In this document: positions 17,648 to 24,598 of the stretch, piece after piece | How positions within the stretch are numbered: the stretch's first letter is position 1 | Layout: the number at the start of each line of letters is the position of its first letter | Assembly: GCA_023807065.1 (NCBI GenBank) | Contig: JAJJLU010000659.1 | Location: 1-24,598, forward strand | DNA: 24,598 bases | Source of the DNA: Isotricha intestinalis | Lineage: Eukaryota; Ciliophora; Litostomatea; Vestibuliferida; Isotrichidae | Direction: 5' to 3' | Made by a program: the position numbers and the translations under genes | Notes under the pieces: model-generated | Told to the model about the DNA's origin: nothing | Seen by the model: the letters and a program-made list of their open reading frames with translations, nothing else | Database searches by the model: none

Positions 17648-19345
17648 TTAATATTTTTTAAGTAATTCATCATTAATTTGTTTTTGTAAAGCCATACATT
17701 CTTTTAACAATCCAGAAAATTCATTATCATTTGCTTTAGAATCAATATAACTTTGTAATCCATAAATAGTGTTTTCATTAGCTTGCATTTTTTTTTCTAA
17801 ATCTCTCATTCTTTTATACATATCATTATCTTCTAATTGAGCATTCTTAGTTCTATTTTTCAAAACTAAAGAAGTTAATAATTTATCATAATTATCTTTA
17901 TTAGATTTTAAAATAAGTAATAAACTTTTCATTCTTTCAGAATCTCTTTGAAGAAAATCTTTCTGTGCATCAATCCTATCAAATTTCTCACTAATTTCAT
18001 TATTAATTCTATTTAATTTATCTTTATAATTTTTAATATCTTTCTTAAGAGTATCATCTAATTTTTCTAATCTCTGTAATTTAACAACTAATTCTTCATA
18101 TTTAGCTTTAGCTTCTTCTAAAGTATTAACAGATTTTTCAATCATATCTTTTTTTTCTCTAATTTTATCTTTAATTCCAGCACCTGAATTTTCCAAAGGA
18201 CTTTGACCTGAATTTATTTTTTCTGAAATATTTTCTAATAAAGCAACAACCACTTCTTCTTTAGCTTGAATTTCTTTATAATGATTTCTTTTAATACTAT
18301 CATAATTTTCAATAAAAGCAGAATATTCTTTATCTTTTTGACTAATTGAATCAACTGCTTTTGTATTATCATTATTTATATTAGATTTCATTTCTCTTTC
18401 TAATTCTATTATTGATTTTTTATGACTTTCAATTATTTTTTTAGTATCTGGAATTTTTTTGTCTATATTATTTTTTTCCATTGTTTGTTCTTTTGCCTTT
18501 GCAACTAATCTTTGCTTTAATTCATCAATACTTAATCCAGCTTCATTTGTTTGTAATTCCAATTCTTCTTTTTTTCTTTGTAATTGAATAATTGAATCTT
18601 TTAATTTTTGAGCTTCCATTTTATTAGGATTACTTTTCAATATATTTTCACCTTCTATTAAATCAGCATTTAATTTTGCCATTTCTTCTCTCAATTGATA
18701 TATTTTCATAATATAATTTTGATTGTCTTCTCTGATTTGCTCATATTCACTTTTTTGATCAGGGTCTAAATCTAATAATCTTTGTTCAATATTTTGTACA
18801 ACTTTATTATTTTCATATTCAACTTCTTCTAATTCACTTAAAATTTTAGATTTCTCAATATATAAATTATCACTTTCATCCATTTTCTTCTTATTTATCA
18901 ATTTCATTCTATTATAAACATCTTCAATATCTTCAGCTTTCATCATACTTCTATATTTATCACCTGCTAAATTATAATCAGCTAATTCACCTTCTAAATT
19001 TTGAACATCTTTAGAAAGAACTTCATATTGTTTATTTAAATTAGCATAAGTAGTCATATCAGAATTAATAGAACCAATTTCATTATTCATATTTAATATT
19101 TCTTTTGAAATATCATTTATCTTTGTTTTTAATAATGTTATATAATAAGTTTTATCTTGTATTTTTCTTTCTATTTTCTGTCCTCCACTTCCTTGAACTA
19201 CTCCACTTAAACCTTGTCGAGATACTGCTCTGTCTATTACTTTCGTGTCTGTTGTAAAACCTATTGATTTCATTGTGTCTTGGTTAATTTGACGTTGTCC
19301 TGTTGGAAGACGACCTGCTCGAGAACCTGCACGAATGTTTGACAT
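17648..19345 (-). CDS. IFT74: Intraflagellar transport protein 74 (IFT-B core)
   Basis: A long coiled-coil protein that, with IFT81, forms the tubulin-binding IFT-B module that carries cargo into cilia. Recognition rests on the basic Gly/Arg-rich N-terminus (SNIRAGSRAGRLPTGQR), then the family's conserved RQGLSG motif, then KTYYITLLKTKINDIS and a GELADYNLAGDKYR segment, followed by almost continuous heptad helices to the C-terminus, as in IFT74 from animals and algae. From the start used here it has 565 residues, close to the usual length of about 600. The ORF opens eight codons earlier at 19369 (MKKKQIKK), but Met at 19345 begins the typical MSNIRAGSRAG N-terminus, and the upstream codons are A-rich leader-like sequence. 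The stop is TAA. RPS14 lies upstream on the same strand. Confidence 0.88.
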   Translation of the reverse strand: MSNIRAGSRAGRLPTGQRQINQDTMKSIGFTTDTKVIDRAVSRQGLSGVVQGSGGQKIERKIQDKTYYITLLKTKINDISKEILNMNNEIGSINSDMTTYANLNKQYEVLSKDVQNLEGELADYNLAGDKYRSMMKAEDIEDVYNRMKLINKKKMDESDNLYIEKSKILSELEEVEYENNKVVQNIEQRLLDLDPDQKSEYEQIREDNQNYIMKIYQLREEMAKLNADLIEGENILKSNPNKMEAQKLKDSIIQLQRKKEELELQTNEAGLSIDELKQRLVAKAKEQTMEKNNIDKKIPDTKKIIESHKKSIIELEREMKSNINNDNTKAVDSISQKDKEYSAFIENYDSIKRNHYKEIQAKEEVVVALLENISEKINSGQSPLENSGAGIKDKIREKKDMIEKSVNTLEEAKAKYEELVVKLQRLEKLDDTLKKDIKNYKDKLNRINNEISEKFDRIDAQKDFLQRDSERMKSLLLILKSNKDNYDKLLTSLVLKNRTKNAQLEDNDMYKRMRDLEKKMQANENTIYGLQSYIDSKANDNEFSGLLKECMALQKQINDELLKKY

Positions 19346-19729
19346 TTTTTTTATCTGTTTTTTTTTCAAAGTTATTTTTTTATAATGGTTTTTTTAATTT
19401 TTTTTTAAAAATTATTATTTTTTATTTCATGAATACAGGAAAATTAAAGAAATTCAAATTAAATAATTACAATTTTAATTATAAGTAATTAAAGGAATTA
19501 TAAATTCATTATTTCAAAGACTTATTATTTTCTTGTTTATAAAAATATTTAATTTAAATAAACCATATAAACCTATAATACTCCATTAATACTCAAATTA
19601 AATTTCCCAAAAATATAGCCAAAAGTTTAAAACAAAAAAATAAATAACATCTTTAAAAAAATTTAAAAAAATCATAATCTCACTCCAAAAAGCATAAAAA
19701 CACATATATAAAATATCTATTAAATAAAC
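19346..19729. promoter_or_regulatory. IFT74 upstream region and RPS14 3' flank
   Basis: An A/T-rich spacer between two minus-strand genes holds the promoter of IFT74 and the 3' untranslated end of RPS14. No gene is present. A plus-strand frame at 19303-19488 is the shadow of IFT74 plus poly-T sequence. Confidence 0.35.
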
Positions 19730-20215
19730 TTACAGTCTTCTTCCTCTTCTTCCTCCTTTTCTTCTAGTACTATCTGTAGGAATAGGAGTAACATCTTCAA
19801 TTCTTCCGATCTTCATTCCTAACCTAGCAAGAGCTCTCATAGCAGCTTGAGCTCCTGGTCCAGGAGTACGAGTATCAATCCCACCTCTTCCACGAAGCTT
19901 AATGTGAATAGCATCAATACCCAATTGTTTTAATCTTGCAACAACATCAGCAGCAGCCATCATTGCTGCATATGGAGAACTCTCTTCTCTATCTGCCTTC
20001 ACCTTCATTCCACCTGTTACACGGGCATATGTTTCACGACCTGATAAATCTGTTACGTGGATGAAGGTATCGTTGAATGTTGCACAAATATGACATACTC
20101 CAAATATATATTGTCCATCTGTTCTTTCTGGACCTAAATATACTACTTTTTGTGCTGCTGCTTCTTCTCCTTCTTCTCCTTTTTGGGCTTTTTGCTTTCC
20201 TTTAGCTTTACTCAT
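19730..20215 (-). CDS. RPS14: 40S ribosomal protein S14 (uS11)
   Basis: This 161-residue protein is an unmistakable eukaryotic uS11 of the small-subunit platform, next to the mRNA exit site. It contains [86 protein letters not shown] and the universally conserved end [11 protein letters not shown] follows that end directly, anchoring TAA as a true stop in this genome. The N-terminus ([20 protein letters not shown]) is slightly longer than in animals and acidic/Ala-rich. The gene is visibly richer in G and C than its surroundings, as expected for a highly expressed gene. No intron is seen. Confidence 0.97.
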   Translation of the reverse strand: MSKAKGKQKAQKGEEGEEAAAQKVVYLGPERTDGQYIFGVCHICATFNDTFIHVTDLSGRETYARVTGGMKVKADREESSPYAAMMAAADVVARLKQLGIDAIHIKLRGRGGIDTRTPGPGAQAAMRALARLGMKIGRIEDVTPIPTDSTRRKGGRRGRRL

Positions 20216-20442
20216 TTTTTTGTATCTAAATGAAAATATTATTTATTTTCAAATTAAATTTGTTTTTTTATTTTTTATGGTATTCAACAGGAATTCTAAC
20301 AATTAAATTTTCATATTTTATAAAGATTAATTAAAAACATATGAAAAAAACAAGCAGAAAAAAAAATTAAATAAAAGTTATTTTTAAATGTAAATAATTT
20401 AAAAAAGCCAAAAATCTGGGAAACAAAAAATCTATATATTCT
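20216..20442. promoter_or_regulatory. RPS14 upstream region
   Basis: This 227-bp A/T-rich spacer lies between the minus-strand RPS14 start and the RPL7 stop. The two ribosomal protein genes are in tandem in the same direction, so this should contain the RPS14 promoter. No element can be singled out. Confidence 0.35.
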
Positions 20443-21168
20443 TTAATTCATTCTCCTAACTAATTTATTAATTTCTTCTTCTCTATTACCCCAATCACCT
20501 CCGTTAATAAAAGAGTGATTTTTATTATTCCATCCTCCTTTAGGATTATTCATTTTAAAAGTCCAAAGGAAAGAATTAGCTTCTTTAAAATGAGGACCGA
20601 CTTGATAAATTTCTTCAATTAAATCTTCAATACAAGTAATACCGAATTTTCCAAGAGATTGTTCAATAATACAATTATCACTTAAAGGAATTCTAGAATG
20701 ATTAATTTTAGCAAAACCTCTTTTATAAATTAATTCAGAAATAGTTTTTCTATTAGGATAACCATAAACAACATAAGGTTCAATTTTTTTAAGCATATTC
20801 ATAGTAGCTTTATTAACTTTTACAAAAACACCATTATTTAATTGTCTTAATCTAAGTAATCTTAAAATTTTTGTAACTTGAGGTCTAATATGATTAATAC
20901 CTTTTATTCTTATTACAAAAGCAACTTTGGCTTCTGGAGGCATATAAAAATTTCCTGAGTTACGAGCTTCTCTTTTCATTTCTATTAAATGAGCTTCTTC
21001 TTTTAATAAAGATTCATGGTATTGTTTTCCACGAGCTAACCATTCTTCTCTTCTCTTTTTTATTAATTCTTTCCTCTTTAATCTTGATTCTTCTAAACTT
21101 TTCTTCTCTAAAGCTTCTCTTTCTGTCTTTTTCTCAAAAGATGATGGGATGAAAGTGTCTTGAATCAT
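20443..21168 (-). CDS. RPL7: 60S ribosomal protein L7 (uL30)
   Basis: This 241-residue protein matches eukaryotic L7 of the large ribosomal subunit. It has a basic helical N-terminal extension (RLKRKELIKKRREEWLARGK, then QYHESLLKEEAHLIEMKREA) and the uL30 core: FVIRIKGINHIRPQVTKILR, LRLRQLNNGVFVKVNKATMN, YGYPN, IYKRGFAKI and FGITCIEDLIEEIYQVG. The end NREEEINKLVRRMN is almost identical to the animal L7 C-terminus. TAA follows that end directly, giving a second anchor for TAA as stop. The length is close to human L7 (about 248). It is transcribed divergently from the CNB gene at 21341, 172 bp away. No intron is seen. Confidence 0.96.
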   Translation of the reverse strand: MIQDTFIPSSFEKKTEREALEKKSLEESRLKRKELIKKRREEWLARGKQYHESLLKEEAHLIEMKREARNSGNFYMPPEAKVAFVIRIKGINHIRPQVTKILRLLRLRQLNNGVFVKVNKATMNMLKKIEPYVVYGYPNRKTISELIYKRGFAKINHSRIPLSDNCIIEQSLGKFGITCIEDLIEEIYQVGPHFKEANSFLWTFKMNNPKGGWNNKNHSFINGGDWGNREEEINKLVRRMN

Positions 21169-21340
21169 TTAAATGGATATTTTTTTTATTATTAATTTTT
21201 CAAATTATTTTTTTGGAAAATTAATTAATTTTTCTTTTTGGTTTTTTTTTTCTTTTTTATCGTTATTTTTAAATTGAAAAAAACAATATATTGTAAAAGA
21301 ATATATTAAGAAAGGATTTTATTAAGTAATTTTTAATAAA
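21169..21340. promoter_or_regulatory. Divergent promoter between RPL7 and the CNB-like gene
   Basis: The two start codons face away from each other across 172 bp of T-rich (RPL7 side) and A-rich (CNB side) sequence. Both promoters must lie here. No defined ribosomal-protein promoter motif is recognisable. Confidence 0.4.
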
Positions 21341-23476
21341 ATGTCAAAATGGAAAAAAGTAATAAAACATAATTCTTGGATGAAAGTATTTAAAAAATAT
21401 CTTTTAAAAGTAATAAAAACTATAAATCAAAAAGAATTAGTAAGAGATCTTTTTAATACAGAATTAGAAATGAATGACTTAATAATAAAAGAAGCTTCAA
21501 AGCCAATAATAGATATATTTAATTTTCAAAATAAAAGAAATTCAATAATAAAAGAAAAAAATATAAAAGTTTCAACAAAAAAATTACTACTAGAAAGAAA
21601 AGTAGAAATTTTAACATTTTGTTTACTTCAATTTAAAGGTTTAATTCGTTATTTACATTATCATGGAGTTGGAAAAGAAGATATAAAAAAAATGTCAAAT
21701 TATATAACACATAAAAAAGTAAAAAAAGGAAAATATATTTTTCGAAATAATGAAAGATCAGATGCTTTATATGGTTTAATTAAAGGGAAAATTGAATTAA
21801 GAAGATTAGATTCATTTGATTATACAAATAAATTTAAAATTGAATTGATGAAAGATAATTTCAGTTCAATTGACTTTGAAAACAACATTCCATTTGAAAA
21901 TTTTATGTCTGATTGTGAAGATGATGGAAAAAATGAAAGTGAAAATGAAGAAGAAAAAGAAGAAGAAGAAGAAGAAGAATATAATAATAAATATAATAAT
22001 TATAATAATAAATATAATAATAAATATAATAATTATTATATTAATTATTCTCATCAAAATAATAAAGATGAAAATGAATTAAATGAAAGTTTTAAATTTA
22101 TTAATGAAGAAGATTTAGATTATCAAATTGATAAGAAAATATATTTAGAAAGAAAAAAAGAAATAGATTTAAGTATAAAATATAAAGAAGAAAAAGAAAA
22201 AAAGAATGAAATAATAAATATTATAAAAGCAATAAAAAAACATCAAACTCCAAAAACTCCATTTTCAAAAGAAACATTAGATAAATTTATTAGAGAATTT
22301 GAATATATAGAAAATATACTTTATCAAGGAGAATGTTTTGGAGAATTAAATTTAGTAAATAAAAACTTTTTAAACTCTCCAATTTATTGTATAGAAGATT
22401 CAGATTTTTTTATTTTAGAAAGAGAATTTTTTAATAAAATTTTATTAAAAAGTTTTATTAAAAGTCATAAAAATAAAATAAGATTTATAGCAGATAAATT
22501 TCCTTTATTTAAAAATGAAATGAAAACTTCAAATTTATTAAATCAAGTAATTCCAAAATATTTTGAAAAAGAAACTTTAATATATTCTCCTTTTGATAAA
22601 GCAGAATTTTTATATTTAGTTTATCAAGGAGAATGTAATTTAATTTCTGTTGATAATGCAAAAAATAAAGAAGATTATATGATTAAAACAAATAAAAGAA
22701 AAATTATTTCAAAAATTTTAATTGGTGGAATTGCAGGTTTTGAAAGTTGCTTAAATGGAATTAAAAATTATGAAAATGCTTTAATTGTTTCTCAAGAATA
22801 TTCTGTTTTATTTAAAATTAATGTTAATTATATTTCTCAAATTTATAAAGGATTCAAAAAAAGTATTTTACCTCTTTATCAAGAACAAAAAAAAATTTTT
22901 AGGGATTTAAATAAAAAAAATATTAAAATTAAATTAAATTTATGGTTAAAACAAAAAGATTATGAAATGAAATTAAAAAATAATAAAAATCAAAATAAAA
23001 AATTCTTGTTTAATAAAAATAAACACATTCATAGAAGTTGTTTAAGCGGCGATGGAATAATTTTTAATAATTTAAATTTACAAAAAAAAATTTGTAATAT
23101 AAATAATACTGAAAATAATAAATTACAAAAAAAAAATATTATTAAAACCAATTTTATTTTTAAAAGTTTAAGTAAAGAAAAATTAGCAAAAAATATAAAA
23201 AATCAAAAAAAAACTTTATTTAAAAATTATTGTTTAACAATTAAAAATTCAATGTATAATATTTATTCTAATACAGTAAAAAAATTTTGTGACAAAGATT
23301 TTTCTTCTTTAAATAATATTTCTCTTTATAATTCTTCTTCTTCAAAAACAAGATTTACTTATTCAAATGATAATTTATTAAATAAAAAAAATGTTTTATT
23401 TAATAAAATTTTAACAAATTATAAAACAGGAAAATTTGAATTACCTTTTGTAACACAAATTATAAATTCTGATTGA
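21341..23476 (+). CDS. Protein with two cyclic-nucleotide-binding-like domains
   Basis: This 711-residue protein has two CNB-like folds. The first spans about 112-370: KVKKGKYIFRNNERSDALYG and LIKGKIELRR start the beta-roll, and YQGECFGELNLVN resumes it at 328-340. Between them is an insert of about 170 residues with a Glu run, Asn/Tyr/Lys repeats and Lys/Glu helices. The second spans about 400-510: YFEKETLIYSPFDKAEFLYL, VYQGECNLISVD, ILIGGIAGFESCLNG. The phosphate-binding cassette of domain 1 has the GEL glycine and glutamate but no Arg where cAMP/cGMP binders have one (NSPIYC instead). Domain 2 lacks both features. So nucleotide binding is doubtful. No kinase, channel or membrane segment is present. 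The basic N-terminus and Lys/Asn-rich tail are unassigned. It is the only gene here ending in TGA; the next stop in frame is 12 codons on. Confidence 0.78.
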   Translation: MSKWKKVIKHNSWMKVFKKYLLKVIKTINQKELVRDLFNTELEMNDLIIKEASKPIIDIFNFQNKRNSIIKEKNIKVSTKKLLLERKVEILTFCLLQFKGLIRYLHYHGVGKEDIKKMSNYITHKKVKKGKYIFRNNERSDALYGLIKGKIELRRLDSFDYTNKFKIELMKDNFSSIDFENNIPFENFMSDCEDDGKNESENEEEKEEEEEEEYNNKYNNYNNKYNNKYNNYYINYSHQNNKDENELNESFKFINEEDLDYQIDKKIYLERKKEIDLSIKYKEEKEKKNEIINIIKAIKKHQTPKTPFSKETLDKFIREFEYIENILYQGECFGELNLVNKNFLNSPIYCIEDSDFFILEREFFNKILLKSFIKSHKNKIRFIADKFPLFKNEMKTSNLLNQVIPKYFEKETLIYSPFDKAEFLYLVYQGECNLISVDNAKNKEDYMIKTNKRKIISKILIGGIAGFESCLNGIKNYENALIVSQEYSVLFKINVNYISQIYKGFKKSILPLYQEQKKIFRDLNKKNIKIKLNLWLKQKDYEMKLKNNKNQNKKFLFNKNKHIHRSCLSGDGIIFNNLNLQKKICNINNTENNKLQKKNIIKTNFIFKSLSKEKLAKNIKNQKKTLFKNYCLTIKNSMYNIYSNTVKKFCDKDFSSLNNISLYNSSSSKTRFTYSNDNLLNKKNVLFNKILTNYKTGKFELPFVTQIINSD
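21948..22042 (+). repeat. Trinucleotide-rich low-complexity tract within the CNB-like gene
   Basis: A GAA-rich run encoding polyglutamate is followed directly by TAATAATAAATA-type repeats that encode Asn/Tyr/Lys units. The tract lies inside the insert that splits the first CNB-like domain. It is prone to slippage, so its length may vary among chromosome copies. Confidence 0.7.
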
Positions 23477-23631
23477 AAAATTATTTTTTTAATGTATATT
23501 TTTTATAAATAAATAAATGAAATTAATATTTTTTTTCTATAAAAAAATATTTAAAAACAATAAATTAAAATTAACTTTTCTAGCAACAATTATTCAAAAA
23601 ATTCTTTTTTAAAAATTCTTTTTATGATATT
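23477..23631. other. 3' flank of the CNB-like gene
   Basis: A/T-only sequence after the TGA stop, containing several TAA codons in all frames. No feature is seen other than the likely 3' untranslated region. Confidence 0.4.
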
Positions 23632-24422
23632 ATGGCTGAATTTAAATATTTTATTTTTTTAACCTATGAAGAGAATGATTATTATAAAAATATTTTATAT
23701 TCTTTATCATCATTAACTAAATTCATTATGAATCAATTCTGAATATTTATGAATTTATTTGAAAATAAAGGTTTCAACCACCTCCCTTCTATAAAAAAGG
23801 GAAGATAATTTACACCTGGGGAATCTTTGTCGACAAAAAATTATTTAGCAAAAATAATTCAATTTAATGATAATTTCAATATTTAAAAAATCCTTATTGT
23901 TAACTATAAATTAAGAATTTATTTAAATAATTTTCACATCAAAATGAAACAAAAAGCCAATCATGAAAAAAGAAATATTAATCCTGCATTAAAATTATAA
24001 ATAATTGATTTTGAACTCGGTTATTCCAATTCAAAAAGTTTTCAATAAGAAATTTAATTGATAATGTGACTGTTTCCAAAGAAATTGTTATTTAAATAAA
24101 ATGAAGAAATAAACATAAAAAAGTAAAAAAGTGTTTTAAATATATTATATATTCAATGATAGTTTTTAGAGAATTTAAAACCAATTATTTAGGAATTATA
24201 ATATTTTATAAGTTATTTTTAGAAAAAGAGAAAGAGGTTACAAAAAGGGTGAATCAAATAAATCGATAAAAAAAAATTGATTAATAAGAAGTCATAAAGT
24301 ATTTTCCAAGTGTGGTGAGACTGTCCTTGTTGACAATTATTGAGATTAAAGAATTTACATAAATTTAAGATAGTGTTTTAACTATAATTTGTGAAAAAAA
24401 TTTTGAAAATCAGAAAATATGA
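23632..24422 (+). pseudogene. Decayed protein-coding gene, unrecognised
   Basis: From an ATG at 23632 a single frame can be followed for about 430 bases: MAEFKYFIFLTYEENDYYKN, then NLFENKGFNHLPSIKKGR, FTPGESLSTKNYLAKIIQFN, MKQKANHEKRNINPALKL and IIDFELGYSNSKSFQ. It is interrupted by one TGA and five TAA before a second TGA at 24067. The reading then moves to another frame (IDNVTVSKEIVI, then KKVKKCFKYIIYSMIVFREF, then YFPSVVRLSLLTIIEIKEFT) with more TAA stops, ending near 24422. The segments are more G/C-rich and varied than true spacer. No domain is recognised; a transposase origin is possible but unsupported. The remainder to the window end is A/T-rich spacer. Confidence 0.55.
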
Positions 24423-24598
24423 AGAATATCATATTTATTTTATTAAGGATTACCTAAATAAACTTACACTTTTTCATTTAAAAGTATTTTTACTGAAAAT
24501 AGATTATCCTATAAAAAGAAAAGTATTAAAAAAATTATATATCCCTCAAATTTTCAAGTAGATTTAATTATTTTATTTTTAGATATATATATAAACAT

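Noticed and set aside
21866..22082. Small ORFs on both strands over the GAA/AAT tract
   Set aside because: They are artefacts of the trinucleotide repeat inside the CNB-like gene.
23776..23806. CCCTT/AAGGG hairpin as a terminator
   Set aside because: Only five base pairs, inside a coding-like remnant, and bacterial-type terminators are not expected in this eukaryotic DNA.
272..24422. TAA/TAG read as glutamine throughout, or context-dependent stops
   Set aside because: RPS14 and RPL7 terminate at TAA exactly at their conserved ends, and intact genes contain no in-frame TAA/TAG across several thousand codons. The remnants also need frameshifts, so decay explains them better than a different code.

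Overview
The window looks like the left end of a ciliate macronuclear chromosome. It opens with eight tandem copies of a 7-nt C-rich unit (ATCCCCA, G-strand ATTGGGG), the orientation expected at a left telomere. The far end at base 24598 has no telomere, so the chromosome continues beyond it. The DNA is extremely AT-rich, non-coding DNA most of all. Every recognisable gene is a single uninterrupted ORF. Two ciliary genes, for a radial spoke head protein and IFT74, show a ciliated eukaryote. TAA is a genuine stop here: the RPS14 and RPL7 ORFs both end with TAA right after the family-conserved C-termini. Eleven of twelve genes end in TAA and one in TGA, and glutamine is read from CAA. A ciliate-type telomere, the standard code, few or no introns and extreme AT content suggest a litostome, perhaps a rumen ciliate. 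That assignment is inference.

Layout. 1-57 telomere. 272-1112 subtelomeric gene remnant on +. 1113-1998 AT-rich, weak remnants only. 1999-5433 (-) a 1144-residue zinc-finger/MORN/DUF285 protein. 5434-6342 gene-poor, with a short remnant and a cluster of G-rich blocks including a 12-bp inverted repeat. 6343-8364 (-) five-helix membrane protein of the DUF229 alkaline-phosphatase-like family. 8570-10018 (-) radial spoke head protein. 10099-11007 (+) unknown coiled-coil protein, starting 80 bp from the spoke gene. 11173-12345 (+) PDK1-like kinase with altered HRD and DFG motifs. 12648-13097 (+) nucleoplasmin-like domain protein. 13360-13655 acidic remnant. 13754-15505 (+) large unknown charged protein. 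15684-16685 (-) double-FHA protein with an acylation-type N-terminus. 16952-17571 remnant. 17648-19345 (-) IFT74. 19730-20215 (-) RPS14. 20443-21168 (-) RPL7. 21341-23476 (+) protein with two cyclic-nucleotide-binding-like domains. 23632-24422 remnant.

The genes do not form a pathway. They are a mixed set of housekeeping (RPS14, RPL7), ciliary (radial spoke, IFT74) and signalling (kinase, FHA, CNB-like) functions. The clearest unexplained pattern is the gene remnants between the live genes, all read on the + strand. They are broken by frameshifts and by in-frame TAA/TAG at places where glutamine would fit, as CAA-to-TAA decay would produce.
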